Part shown: piece by piece, positions 7,389-15,110 of the stretch | How positions within the stretch are numbered: position 1 is the stretch's first letter | Layout of the letters: each line of letters opens with the position of its first letter | From: a virus | IMG/VR virus record: IMGVR_UViG_3300020463_000103 | Location: 1 to 28,259 of that record | Reading direction: 5' to 3' (one strand) | Length of the DNA stretch: 28,259 nt | Program-made: the position numbers and the translations under genes | The notes under the pieces: generated by a model | The model's input: the letters and a program-made list of their open reading frames with translations, nothing else | What the model was told of the DNA's origin: nothing | Database searches by the model: none

Positions 7389-9649
7389 TACGCAAGATTT
7401 CTTTTGATTGTGTTTTCAATCTCTGGTAATAAGTTATCTCTTACAAATTCTTGTGTGCCAATAACATTACCCATAATGTTTACATTGATAGAGCCACTAC
7501 CACCTGCATCACCAAAATCTGGACTTGACAATGGAGTAATATCTACTCGTTCTCTGCCACCAGCGTTATCTCCAACTTTAATAAATTGTTCTCCACCAGT
7601 AATAAATGAACCACCACGAGCAAATGCAGGTGCTTGTTGTGATGCTAATAATCCTGCTTGTGCTGCACCAGAAGCAATAACTAAACCTCTTTGAACTTTT
7701 AATGCCGATGCTCCTGCTGCTAATTTAGCTGCTGCTCTACCCCTACCTTGAGCTGCTGCTGAAATAGAAAGTCCTGTCAATTTATCTGCCATATCTTTTA
7801 TTGCAGAAGCAGTAGAAATAGAACTTTGTATAATCTTTGCTATTTCATTAGCTTGATTTAATTTAAAAATTAAGTTTTGTTGCTTTTGAAGTTTCTTTAA
7901 AGCATCTTTTTCCATATCTTGTCGTTCTTCTGCACTTGCATTTCTAAACCTATCAGTATCTCTTAAAGCAGAAAGCTCGGCTTGTTTTTGAGCATCTATG
8001 CTTTTTTGTGCTATTGAAAAAACTTTGCTAAAATGATTTGTAATTAACTGCTCTCGCATTTCTAGTCGCAATTTTTCTGCTTCTTCAAATGCTTTTGCTT
8101 CTTTTGTTGTTAATCCTAATGCACTTGCTAATTCTTTAGTTTTTTCTGTTATGCTTGAAGATAAACCTAATATCTGTCTTTGAATTTGTTCATACAATGT
8201 TGCTAAATTCAAATTTTCTTCCAATGCAGCTTTTCTTGCTTTTTCATCAGATACTAATTTGCTTAAAAGATTTACATTGGTTAATAAAGCTTTTAATTCT
8301 TCTTTTTCATCTTCAAGTTTTTTTGTTGCTAAATCGCTTCGTTTTTGAGATGCCATAGAAAGACTTCCATTTATAGCTGAAATTCTTTCTAAAATCTTTT
8401 CTTCTCCTCCGTGATTTTTTAAAATATCTAACTGAAGATTTGCTAAATCTTTAGTCATATCCAATCTTATAGAATCACTTGCAACTATTGCTTCTCTAAT
8501 CTTGTTGCTATCCAATGTTGTTTTTCTTTCAATAGCATCTAATTCCAATGACTGCATTCTAAGATTAAGCATTTCAAGTCTTAATTCTTTAGCAGCATCT
8601 CCCAGCTCTCCCAGCTCTCTTATTGAAGTTTCAAGTGTTGTTTCTCCCATTTCTGTAAACATTTGAGCTAATCCAGAAAATGAATTTGTTAGAGTTGTTA
8701 CAACTCCTCGCATATTTATTAAATCTCCAAGAGCAGCACTCATTCTTGTAAATGCGTCTGACATATTGGAAACCAATCCAGTCATTGTTTTTGCTAGTCT
8801 GTCTGTAGCACCTGCAATACCTGCTTCAGGATCAAGCAATGTTTCTTCTAATGCTTTTCTAAAATCTGGCAAACTAACTTTGGATAAGTCATCTATTCCT
8901 TTAAAATCACGGATTAATTGTAAAATACCTCGTTCTCTAAGAATATCTGCTGCACCTGCACCACCAGCAAATGCTCTACCAAGTGCTTGAGCTGCTTCAG
9001 TAGCAGTTACACCCATAAACGCTGCTAAATCAGCAGTAGGTTTAATCATTTCTTCTGCATTTGTACCAAATGCTTTTAACGCTGCACCAGCTTCAACAAC
9101 ATCTGTTAATGTAAATGGAGTAGTAGCTGCAACTTTGTTAAATGTATTAAATGCTTTTGTTCCTCTTTCTACAGAGCCAAACATAGAGTTAAGTCGCACT
9201 TTAACAGCTTCAAATTGCATAGAGGTTTGTATGGCATTCCCAATACCTGCTGCCATACCACCAAAAGCAAATGTTACAAGAAGAATTTTATTTCTAATAG
9301 AACCAATTACTCTTTGCAACCCAGCAGTAGAAATACGCATTCTGTTTTGTACTTTTGTAACCCTAGCAGTAGAAGCAGCAAGTTGCTGGTTACGCATTCT
9401 TAAAACTCTTACCTGCTCTTTAAGTTTTGCAATTTGTGTAGAAGTTTTTAACATCGCAAAACGATGCTTTTCTTGAGCCATTAATAATTTCTTGGTAGCA
9501 GTAACTGCTTTTAGATTTGCGTTGTTAAATTTTCGTTGAGCTGCAGAAATTTTATTTTGCTCTTTTGCTAATCTTTGTAAGTGTCCTATTAGCTTATCGG
9601 CACTTCCACCTGTAGTAAATTTTAATTGTATTTCAAACTGTTTAGCCAT
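7388..9649 (-). CDS. Tail tape measure protein
   Basis: The 753-residue protein has the expected composition: helical Lys/Gln/Ala-rich N-terminus (residues 20-100), a hydrophobic segment near 119-141 (KILLVTFAFGGMAAGIGNAI), a Phe/Thr-rich region with TTPFTLTDVVEAGAALKAFG seen in many tape measures, a central coiled coil (about 355-600), an Ala/Gly-rich hydrophobic stretch near 615-685, and a C-terminus ending in NLLPEIENTIKRNLA. Tape measures set tail length and help DNA entry; at roughly 0.15 nm per residue this one would predict a tail near 110 nm. The ATG overlaps the chaperone extension by eight bases and lacks a clear ribosome site, implying coupling. Confidence 0.92.
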   Translation of the reverse strand: MAKQFEIQLKFTTGGSADKLIGHLQRLAKEQNKISAAQRKFNNANLKAVTATKKLLMAQEKHRFAMLKTSTQIAKLKEQVRVLRMRNQQLAASTARVTKVQNRMRISTAGLQRVIGSIRNKILLVTFAFGGMAAGIGNAIQTSMQFEAVKVRLNSMFGSVERGTKAFNTFNKVAATTPFTLTDVVEAGAALKAFGTNAEEMIKPTADLAAFMGVTATEAAQALGRAFAGGAGAADILRERGILQLIRDFKGIDDLSKVSLPDFRKALEETLLDPEAGIAGATDRLAKTMTGLVSNMSDAFTRMSAALGDLINMRGVVTTLTNSFSGLAQMFTEMGETTLETSIRELGELGDAAKELRLEMLNLRMQSLELDAIERKTTLDSNKIREAIVASDSIRLDMTKDLANLQLDILKNHGGEEKILERISAINGSLSMASQKRSDLATKKLEDEKEELKALLTNVNLLSKLVSDEKARKAALEENLNLATLYEQIQRQILGLSSSITEKTKELASALGLTTKEAKAFEEAEKLRLEMREQLITNHFSKVFSIAQKSIDAQKQAELSALRDTDRFRNASAEERQDMEKDALKKLQKQQNLIFKLNQANEIAKIIQSSISTASAIKDMADKLTGLSISAAAQGRGRAAAKLAAGASALKVQRGLVIASGAAQAGLLASQQAPAFARGGSFITGGEQFIKVGDNAGGRERVDITPLSSPDFGDAGGSGSINVNIMGNVIGTQEFVRDNLLPEIENTIKRNLA

Positions 9650-10088
9650 TTTTCATATTGTTGTAATGTTTTGATTGTATATAATTTAACATTTTTTCTA
9701 TAACATTGCACTTATCAATCCATTTTTTTGGTTGATTTCCGTATGATCCTTCATAAGGGGGTACTTTCATCTTTTTACAATAGGTGTATCGTTGTATATC
9801 TCGTTGATATTCTTTGTTTATAAAGATGTTTGTACAAGCAAAAAAGGGTAGGTGTGATTTGATAGCTTCGTGTATTTCAAACTTTCTTTCAGAGGTTGCG
9901 TTATGTTCTTCAACTTCTTCTTTCAATAGCTTGATTACATACCATATATCGTCCATAGATGTAAAGGTGTGAATGCTGTTATTCTTTTTAAGAGGTAACT
10001 TAGCTTTATATGGAAAGGTAGAATATCTACAACCCTCACACCAATCATCTATTAATATGTTTAATTCAAGTGAGAGGGTTTCTATTCC
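9642..10088 (-). CDS. Tail assembly chaperone, -1 frameshift extension (lambda T-like)
   Basis: This frame has no credible independent start: its first ATG (9956) lacks a ribosome site. The frame is open upstream to 10094, where a TAG closes it, and is in the -1 phase relative to the gene ending at 10082. A shift on the G run at 10091-10087 would join 86 residues of the upstream protein to 148 residues encoded here (GIETLSLELNILIDDWCEG, then onward through MDDIWYVIK), giving a 234-residue fusion. In lambda the G and G-T products of such a shift act as chaperones that load the tail tube onto the tape measure. Position between tail tube and tape measure is exactly right. Confidence 0.75.
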   Translation of the reverse strand, partial: GIETLSLELNILIDDWCEGCRYSTFPYKAKLPLKKNNSIHTFTSMDDIWYVIKLLKEEVEEHNATSERKFEIHEAIKSHLPFFACTNIFINKEYQRDIQRYTYCKKMKVPPYEGSYGNQPKKWIDKCNVIEKMLNYIQSKHYNNMKNG

Positions 10089-10345
10089 CCCAAGCTATTG
10101 TATTCCTGAATAGCTAGTTGTAATTCTACTCTATCGTTAATTGATAAAGATTTTATAAACTTATCATCTGCTCCATCTACACCATTTCTAATCCATAGTG
10201 TACTTAATGCAAATTGATTTTTAATTACTGACTGTCCATCTACTTCTTCAAAGCGTACAGAATCCATACATTTATCAAAAGCATCTACTGACATTTCTAT
10301 AAGCGTAGCTTTAACACCACTCTTAAGCGTTATCTTTTTAGACAT
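10082..10345 (-). CDS. Tail assembly chaperone, short form (lambda G-like)
   Basis: An 87-residue protein beginning MSKKITLKSGVKATLIEMSV, with GAGGAAAGTCA before the ATG. It has a short N-terminal beta hairpin and a helical remainder containing FALSTLWIRNGVDG and a terminal helix ending AIQEYNSLGE, consistent with small tail-chaperone proteins located between tail tube and tape measure. The stop at 10082 is bypassed when ribosomes slip back one base at the preceding G run. It acts during tail assembly and is usually absent from the finished particle in other phages. Confidence 0.75.
   Translation of the reverse strand: MSKKITLKSGVKATLIEMSVDAFDKCMDSVRFEEVDGQSVIKNQFALSTLWIRNGVDGADDKFIKSLSINDRVELQLAIQEYNSLGE
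10085..10094 (-). other. Programmed -1 frameshift slip site
   Basis: On the minus strand the upstream frame reads C TTG GGG GAA TAG. The -1 frame opens only after a TAG at 10097-10095, so slippage is confined to about ten bases containing five consecutive Gs. The GGG codon can re-pair perfectly one base back; the following GAA tRNA can re-pair with GGA through one wobble. It is not an ideal X XXY YYZ heptamer but is a plausible one. Confidence 0.65.
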
Positions 10346-10363
10346 TGACTTTCCTCGTTTTTA

Positions 10364-11383
10364 TTATTGTATTGTGATAGAAACAATGTTTCCTGAAGTA
10401 CCAGCTACTGCTTTACTACTTACAGATAAAAACATTGCATCTTCCTCTGAAAAACTTACATCGGTAATAATACAAGTTGGTAATGATATATCTACATTTC
10501 TTGTCACACTATCTGCTGCTGTTAATGTATTTGCAACAGTAGATGTTGATTGTTCTCCAAATGTTTGTATAAGATTATCTGTATCACCATCATACTTTAC
10601 AACTGCTTCAAAGGTTACTGCCACTTCTGGAATACCTCTGTGCATTTGCTGATAATTACCATTTACATCATAACCACTCATAACAACATCGTTTTCAATG
10701 GTTAAGCTAAATGATTTCATTACTGGATCAGAAATACCTGCAATAGTTGTTACTGCATTTGTTGAACCAGAATCACCATAATCTGTCATAAAGTAGTTTG
10801 TATTAAAACTTGCTCTGTCGTGTGTTGGAACGATAGAAGTATCATTTAATGCTGGAATACAACCAGATTTAAATGTACCTGAAATCTTTAATCTTCCTGC
10901 TTCTTCTCCTACATCTCCACTAATAGTTAATGAAGTTAAGAAACAACCCTTGAAATACATTTGTTGAGCTGCTTCTGGTGTTACTACAACTACTGCAAAT
11001 GTTTTTGTATTGTCACTTACAGAATCTCCATAAGATAAATCAATACCTGCGTAGCTTCCTGCTATTTCAAAAGCACTTGAAGCATCGGTTGTAATATTTG
11101 AAAGAAGCATTGGTAAAATAGTAGCATCTGCAATACCTGAAAAACTAATTTCTTTTACTGTAAGTTTGTTTGATAAGAACATATCTACAGCTTTCATAGT
11201 TCTACCTACTCCGTGTCTTACATCTAAAACCTGTTGTGGGTTTAAAGATGGAAACTCAATAGAATCTATATTAATAAATTTATAATCTGCGTCTGTTGCT
11301 TCTCCAGAACCAATGCCATCTGCTTCAGCAGCGATGGCTAACTGAAACTGTTTAGGACTAAATCCTTCTGCTAAATCTGCCAT
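10364..11383 (-). CDS. Major tail tube protein
   Basis: The 339-residue protein starts MADLAEGFSPKQFQLAIAAE, with AGAGGTAAAGTGAA as ribosome site. Its composition (many Ser, Thr, Val, Gly and Asp, few Lys) and repeated beta motifs (LTVKEISFSGIAD, LTSLTISGDVGEEAGRLKIS, MKSFSLTIENDVVMSGYDV) fit a tail tube subunit with an added beta-sandwich domain. The C-terminal part, ITDVSFSEEDAMFLSVSSKA, is also found in larger tube proteins of marine siphoviruses as I recall them. Gene order (neck, tube, chaperone, tape measure) supports the call. It assembles into the tail tube around the tape measure. Confidence 0.8.
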   Translation of the reverse strand: MADLAEGFSPKQFQLAIAAEADGIGSGEATDADYKFINIDSIEFPSLNPQQVLDVRHGVGRTMKAVDMFLSNKLTVKEISFSGIADATILPMLLSNITTDASSAFEIAGSYAGIDLSYGDSVSDNTKTFAVVVVTPEAAQQMYFKGCFLTSLTISGDVGEEAGRLKISGTFKSGCIPALNDTSIVPTHDRASFNTNYFMTDYGDSGSTNAVTTIAGISDPVMKSFSLTIENDVVMSGYDVNGNYQQMHRGIPEVAVTFEAVVKYDGDTDNLIQTFGEQSTSTVANTLTAADSVTRNVDISLPTCIITDVSFSEEDAMFLSVSSKAVAGTSGNIVSITIQ

Positions 11384-11384
11384 T

Positions 11385-11570
11385 TCACTTTACCTCTTTT
11401 TTAACTTTTTGATCTTTGATTTCTACTAAAAATTCTTTGGCTTCTTTAGGCATAGAATCAAGCTCTACCACTTTACCATTTTTTAATCTTGCCCAATCTG
11501 CCCAGTCTAACCCTAAGTAACTTTTACCTTTAGGTAAGACGCCTTCTTTCTTTTTGTACTTTTTAGCCAT
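11385..11570 (-). CDS. Hypothetical small tail-region protein, 61 aa
   Basis: It has AAGGAGTTAATT as ribosome site and lies between the neck paralogs and tail tube with tight spacing. The protein is Lys-rich at both ends (MAKKYKKKEG, DQKVKKEVK) with a central segment YLGLDWADWARLKNGKVVEL. No domain is recognised. A beta hairpin around the Trp pair is possible. Its placement suggests a structural accessory or assembly role, but nothing more can be stated. Confidence 0.6.
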   Translation of the reverse strand: MAKKYKKKEGVLPKGKSYLGLDWADWARLKNGKVVELDSMPKEAKEFLVEIKDQKVKKEVK

Positions 11571-11572
11571 AA

Positions 11573-12082
11573 TTAACTCCTTACAATATAAAAAGAACCA
11601 TTAGATAATACAAAGAAATTATCGTTAGAAGTTATAAACCTGCCAAATGATTGATGAACTTCTTCATATAGAACAGGAACAGTAATTCTTGAAACATAAA
11701 CATTCTTTAAATCTGTGTCTATATTGTGTTCTATTGTAGGCATACTTTGAAAGAAATACGGCGTAGATCCTCCGTGAGAATTATTAAATAACACCGTTTC
11801 TATTCTACTAACATCTTTATACATTTCATCTAATGCTTTTTCATTATTCTCGTATGTTTTAATAACATAATCCATTTGCATAGCATAAGAATTTAGATAA
11901 GAACGACTTTTTTTATCTATAAGAGTTTGTGACTCTGGGTATATTCTTAATGACTTTGTTCCTATATCTCTATAGTTATTGTCAAAATACACAGGCAATG
12001 CACCCTTAAACTCTGTGCGTATTTTATCTCGCAATGGTGTCATAACTTTGTCGTATGTAATATTATTAAAACTAATAGGCAT
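11573..12082 (-). CDS. Neck / tail-completion protein, paralog A
   Basis: The 169-residue protein begins in a TAATG overlap with the upstream gene. It shares with that upstream product EF-x-x-ALPVY at residues 24-32 and SR[IV]E at residues 92-95, at the same residue numbers in both, indicating tandem duplication with no net gap over about 95 residues. Size, position between head-tail connector and tail tube, and the alpha/beta pattern fit a tail terminator or neck protein. The C-terminal ~40 residues (QSFGRFITSNDNFFVLSNGS) are unique to this copy. One copy may cap the tail and the other bridge to the head. Confidence 0.65.
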   Translation of the reverse strand: MPISFNNITYDKVMTPLRDKIRTEFKGALPVYFDNNYRDIGTKSLRIYPESQTLIDKKSRSYLNSYAMQMDYVIKTYENNEKALDEMYKDVSRIETVLFNNSHGGSTPYFFQSMPTIEHNIDTDLKNVYVSRITVPVLYEEVHQSFGRFITSNDNFFVLSNGSFYIVRS

Positions 12083-12501
12083 TATCTAATATTCCTTACA
12101 CTCAAATTAAATGTTGCTTTTCTATATCCATTAATATCCTCATCATCGTTATAGTCAATACTTTCTATTTGTACATTAAACAAAGGATTGATTTCAATTA
12201 AAGAATAAAATGTTTCTTCTACTCTGGATATTTGTTTAAAAAAATGTTTTACAGTAGTATCGTTTCTTTTTCTATCTGCAATATATACTTCTAATAATAA
12301 ATTATAAATACTACCTAATTTGGCATACATTGTATTTTGTGGTTCTGAATCTTGACCTTTGAGAATAGCAAATTGATTACCTCTTATCTTTGTGCCTTTA
12401 TCTCTATAAACAGGAAGTGCATTAAAAAATTCATTTCTCAATGCAGTCTGTATAACTTCTTCTACATTAGACTTCCAGGCATTAGTAGATGCGAGAGCCA
12501 T
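12082..12501 (-). CDS. Neck / tail-completion protein, paralog B
   Basis: A 139-residue protein starting MALASTNAWKSNVEEVIQTA, with GAGGTAAGA directly before the ATG. It overlaps the upstream connector gene by 20 bases. The core EFFNALPVY (24-32) and SRVE (92-95) matches the downstream paralog at the same positions. The length is typical of tail-terminator proteins, and it ends in strands (RKATFNLSVRNIR). I infer that it forms a ring at the head-proximal end of the tail. Which of the two copies is the true terminator cannot be decided from sequence. Confidence 0.65.
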   Translation of the reverse strand: MALASTNAWKSNVEEVIQTALRNEFFNALPVYRDKGTKIRGNQFAILKGQDSEPQNTMYAKLGSIYNLLLEVYIADRKRNDTTVKHFFKQISRVEETFYSLIEINPLFNVQIESIDYNDDEDINGYRKATFNLSVRNIR

Positions 12502-13462
12502 TCTTACCTCGATAGAATTGTTTGAAATCTTTACGAGTCATTTTAACTGAACGCATTGAGGCATTTTCTGTTTCTTCGTAAATACCTGTTACTTCTACTT
12601 CCCACTCATCATTTTGTGTTGCAGTAGAACTATCTGCAGAACCTTGAAATCTTATCTGTAATCCTGCTGCTAATTCTTGATAATCTCCATTTATAACTTC
12701 ATCAGTTATCACTTGATTATTTTTTAAAGTATTATCATCTTTTGCAAATACAGAATATTTAGCAGTACCAATAGCACCACCAGTAGTTACAATAACTTTT
12801 AGTCTGTCGTAGCTACCAAAGTAATTTCCTCTAGTGTCAACAATATTAAGACTTCCAGATACAGATACTTTTCTTACAATACCTTTTGAAGCATCTCCTG
12901 TATTCATATAACTTAATTTTGCTTTACCACTATTTAAGTCGTTTATGTGCATCTGTGCTTCTTCTAACAATGCTTCTGCTATTTCGCTTGTAGGATCTTT
13001 ACCCTTAACTAAAAAGAATGCAGCCACTAATGAGGTCAATCTTCTAATAAGATAATCATAAGTTCCGTCTTTAAGTAAAAATTGTTCTCTTGGTAAATTA
13101 GAATCTAATTTGGAATCTACATAATCACTTGCGTCTTGCATCACTCTTGTTTTTAATGTAGCAAAATCTTCTCCTGCCTCCATTAATAAATCTTCTGGTG
13201 TGCTACTATCATTGAAATAATATACTGCATCAGCAGCACTATCATAAAACCATTCATCATTTGCATCTACATCTGATTTTGATGATTGTGCAGAACCTAA
13301 ATCTTTTCCATCTACAAACAAAGCAGTTACTAATCCAGAGTCGTGAGAAACATATCTACTACCTGAATCAACTACCCAACCATATACAGGTTTCTTTGTG
13401 TCGAACTCATCTAAATTAGGGAAAGCATCTTTTAAATCTCTTGATGATATATATGTAGGCAT
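12482..13462 (-). CDS. Head-tail connector / adaptor protein
   Basis: The 326-residue protein begins MPTYISSRDLKDAFPNLDEF, with AAAGGAGAATAA right before the ATG formed by the end of the endolysin gene. An acidic helical region around residues 85-185 (DASDYVDSKLDSNLPREQFL, DYLIRRLTSLVAAFFLVKGK) resembles the helical bundle of connector proteins such as HK97 gp6 that sit beneath the portal. Residues about 190-300 form a beta-rich insertion (VSVSGSLNIVD, IRFQGSADSS, EWEVEVTGIY), so it is larger than usual. The basic C-terminus KDFKQFYRGKNGSRIY may contact the neck. Position just before two neck proteins supports the role. Confidence 0.65.
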   Translation of the reverse strand: MPTYISSRDLKDAFPNLDEFDTKKPVYGWVVDSGSRYVSHDSGLVTALFVDGKDLGSAQSSKSDVDANDEWFYDSAADAVYYFNDSSTPEDLLMEAGEDFATLKTRVMQDASDYVDSKLDSNLPREQFLLKDGTYDYLIRRLTSLVAAFFLVKGKDPTSEIAEALLEEAQMHINDLNSGKAKLSYMNTGDASKGIVRKVSVSGSLNIVDTRGNYFGSYDRLKVIVTTGGAIGTAKYSVFAKDDNTLKNNQVITDEVINGDYQELAAGLQIRFQGSADSSTATQNDEWEVEVTGIYEETENASMRSVKMTRKDFKQFYRGKNGSRIY

Positions 13463-13936
13463 TTATTCTCCTTTAGCTCTTTTGTACCAGCCATACCAAA
13501 ATTTTTCTTGGGTAGGGTTACCTGAAATTAGCAAAGAATAGAATAAAATTCTATATGAAATAAATCTATCTGCCTCTAATTTTTTACAAGCTGATATAGT
13601 TGCAGCACCAATCTTACCATCTTCTTTTATTTTAAATGTATTTTTGTTGTTACACGCCTGTTGCAATATTTTTACAGCTCTTGATTGACCTGTGTTTACA
13701 ACACAATCAAAATATGGGTATCTTAAATCTTTGGGAAGTAATGATGCTTTAGATGGTTTCCAATAATCTTCGTAATAGATATTAACAGCGTCATCAATAG
13801 TAAGATTCTTGATGTCAAGATCAGGATAAAATCTCTTAGTAATACCATACTTTGTTTCCCCACCTCTGTCATCTTTGTCATTAACATATCCTCCCTCGTG
13901 TTCTAACACCTTTTTTATTATTTCATTAAACTCCAT
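13463..13936 (-). CDS. Endolysin, GH108-type lysozyme
   Basis: I start this gene at 13936 (MEFNEIIKKVLEHEGGYVND), whose ATG overlaps the holin stop in TAATG; the upstream open frame to 14140 lies inside the holin gene. The 157-residue protein has the family signature EGGYVNDKDDRGGETKYGIT, with Glu14 as the probable catalytic residue, followed by DAVNIYYEDYW and DCVVNTGQSRAVKILQQACN. The C-terminal portion (KEDGKIGAATISACKKLEAD, FWYGWYKRAKGE) matches the small helical domain of this family. It cleaves peptidoglycan at the end of infection. No signal peptide is present, so it should depend on the holin encoded directly upstream. Confidence 0.9.
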   Translation of the reverse strand: MEFNEIIKKVLEHEGGYVNDKDDRGGETKYGITKRFYPDLDIKNLTIDDAVNIYYEDYWKPSKASLLPKDLRYPYFDCVVNTGQSRAVKILQQACNNKNTFKIKEDGKIGAATISACKKLEADRFISYRILFYSLLISGNPTQEKFWYGWYKRAKGE

Positions 13937-14307
13937 TACGCTGATTTCTTGACTTTCTCGAATGAACGCATTCCTCCAAGACCGAGCATACCCAGAAGTA
14001 TTGTCGTGAGAGTTGTCATATCGAATACTGGTAAATCCACTTGATAACCAAATGAATGTAACAGAAAAAGTAAGAAGGGTTGTAGTACGAAGTGATAACA
14101 TAATGCTACTCCACAAGTCCAACCAACAAAAGGACGCCAACCTGCAACAAATAGACTATTGCTGTTGGCTTCAACTTTATTAACCTCAATTTGAGCTTTG
14201 TTAATTTGTTGTATGAGTTCTGCTTTTTCTGCTTTGTCAAGGGTAAAGTCATCGATTTTATCTACTACTTTATCTATAATACCTGCGACTACATTTAACT
14301 TAGGCAT
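13936..14307 (-). CDS. Holin, three-TM phage / GTA type
   Basis: The 123-residue protein has a charged amphipathic N-terminal half (IIDKVVDKIDDFTLDKAEKA) and then AGWRPFVGWTCG, a hallmark of the 3TM phage/GTA holin family, two hydrophobic stretches around residues 58-86 and 96-113, and the ending LLGMLGLGGMRSFEKVKKSA. It would oligomerise in the inner membrane and release the endolysin encoded immediately after it. The two genes overlap in TAATG. AAGGAAG precedes the ATG closely. It overlaps the upstream coiled-coil gene by eight bases. Confidence 0.88.
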   Translation of the reverse strand: MPKLNVVAGIIDKVVDKIDDFTLDKAEKAELIQQINKAQIEVNKVEANSNSLFVAGWRPFVGWTCGVALCYHFVLQPFLLFLLHSFGYQVDLPVFDMTTLTTILLGMLGLGGMRSFEKVKKSA

Positions 14308-14527
14308 CTTCCTTCTCTTCTTTCAAAGAAGAATTAAGTTCTGTAGAAAAGTGATTTTTTGCTGCTTGAAGTTGTTGTGCTTGAAAATTCATTCGACCAA
14401 GCTGTATATCTAAATCTCTAATTTGATTTACCATAATCTTTTGTTCGTCATTTAAATCATCAAATTTTACTTCTTTGCCATCTTCTAGCACTACTTTAAA
14501 TTCATCTTGTTTTGTTTCTTTAGACAT
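14300..14527 (-). CDS. Hypothetical acidic coiled-coil protein upstream of holin
   Basis: A 75-residue protein with a very strong ribosome site, GGAGGAC, four bases before the start. The N-terminal third is a beta hairpin (EFKVVLEDGKEVKFDDL); the rest is a long helix with QIRDLDIQLGRMNFQAQQLQ and a Glu/Lys-rich end. It overlaps the holin gene by eight bases, so it belongs to the lysis transcript. Similar short proteins accompany structural genes in several marine phages as I recall. A holin regulator or virion accessory protein are possible; I cannot choose. Confidence 0.6.
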   Translation of the reverse strand: MSKETKQDEFKVVLEDGKEVKFDDLNDEQKIMVNQIRDLDIQLGRMNFQAQQLQAAKNHFSTELNSSLKEEKEDA

Positions 14528-14535
14528 TTGTCCTC

Positions 14536-14555
14536 CAGTATGTTTAATAATACTG
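14536..14555 (-). promoter_or_regulatory. Small hairpin directly before a strong ribosome site
   Basis: CAGTAT and ATACTG form a six-pair inverted repeat with an eight-base loop. On the minus-strand mRNA it ends immediately before GGAGGAC, the ribosome site of the gene at 14527. It may protect the 5' end of a processed lysis transcript or modulate initiation. The arms are AT-rich and the stem is short. Confidence 0.3.
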
Positions 14556-14566
14556 AATATAACAAA

Positions 14567-14806
14567 TTATGAATATCTACGCATTCTTTTTCTTGTTTTG
14601 CGAGAATACTTAGCTCGTTGCTTTCCTGCTTTAGTTGCTTTTCTTTTTTTACGAGTTTCGTATGCGTATTCTGATTTAGTCATTGCTTTTAACAATCGTT
14701 CAGGCAAATATCTTTCACCAGTTTTCTTAGAAGGTTTACCAGATTTGGTACGCCATTTTTGTTTTGTCCACCTACGTAGACTTTTCTGTGATTTCTTGAG
14801 AGCCAT
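14567..14806 (-). CDS. Small basic phage protein (DUF5872-like)
   Basis: The 79-residue, very basic product starts in a TAATG overlap. It carries WRTKSGKPSKKTGERYLPER, then AMTKSEYAYETRKKRKATKA and an Arg/Lys-rich tail. This set is familiar from small hypothetical proteins in marine phages, which I recall being labelled DUF5872; the label needs a search. No catalytic residues are seen. High charge and position in the late operon suggest nucleic-acid or capsid-interior association, but that is inference. Confidence 0.65.
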   Translation of the reverse strand: MALKKSQKSLRRWTKQKWRTKSGKPSKKTGERYLPERLLKAMTKSEYAYETRKKRKATKAGKQRAKYSRKTRKRMRRYS

Positions 14807-14994
14807 TATCTATAACCACCACCTGCTCTTTTGTAAGCAAGTGCTAACATCTGTGCTTTTCTAGCACTCCATTGTCCAGGATTACCACCTTTGTTACCTC
14901 GTAAAATTCTCTGGAATATTCGTTTTCTTAATCCAGGTTTGGTGTAATTTCCTGCTTGATTGACTCTCGATTTTCTTTTCTTTTTTCTAGGCAT
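14806..14994 (-). CDS. Small basic phage protein with GQWSARKAQ motif
   Basis: A 62-residue protein starting MPRKKKRKSRVNQAGNYTKP and ending NKGGNPGQWSARKAQ followed by MLALAYKRAGGGYR. The Gly-x-x-Gly-Gln-Trp-Ser-Ala-Arg-Lys-Ala-Gln block recurs in hypothetical proteins of cyanophages and other marine phages, as I recall. The ATG overlaps the stop of the 33-residue gene upstream in TAATG. Late expression and strong positive charge are the only functional clues. Confidence 0.65.
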   Translation of the reverse strand: MPRKKKRKSRVNQAGNYTKPGLRKRIFQRILRGNKGGNPGQWSARKAQMLALAYKRAGGGYR

Positions 14995-15095
14995 TACTTG
15001 CGCATCTTTTTTAGTATAGCTTTTTGTAAAGCCATAGGTAGTTTCTTTTGTTTTGCTGTCAAACCTTTTTTCTTTTTTTTCATTTTAGTTTTCAT
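14994..15095 (-). CDS. Lysine-rich microprotein, 33 aa
   Basis: A 33-codon frame with GGGGAGATATT as ribosome site, closed by TAATG overlap with the next gene. The sequence is MKTKMKKKKKGLTAKQ, then KKLPMALQKAILKKMRK. The clear ribosome site and exact overlap make it a real gene despite its size. A polylysine start, a turn (GLT), and a short amphipathic basic helix would suit binding to DNA or an acidic surface. It resembles very small proteins in other marine phages from memory. Function unknown. Confidence 0.65.
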   Translation of the reverse strand: MKTKMKKKKKGLTAKQKKLPMALQKAILKKMRK

Positions 15096-15110
15096 AATAT
15101 CTCCCCATAA

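Noticed and set aside
9642-9956. Independent 104-residue gene starting at ATG 9956
   Set aside because: No ribosome site before this ATG, the frame is open 138 bases further upstream, and it is in -1 phase with the preceding chaperone gene.
13937-14140. Extension of the endolysin gene upstream to 14140
   Set aside because: This part is out of frame inside the holin gene, has no family similarity, and the ATG at 13936 in TAATG with the holin stop begins exactly at the GH108 domain.
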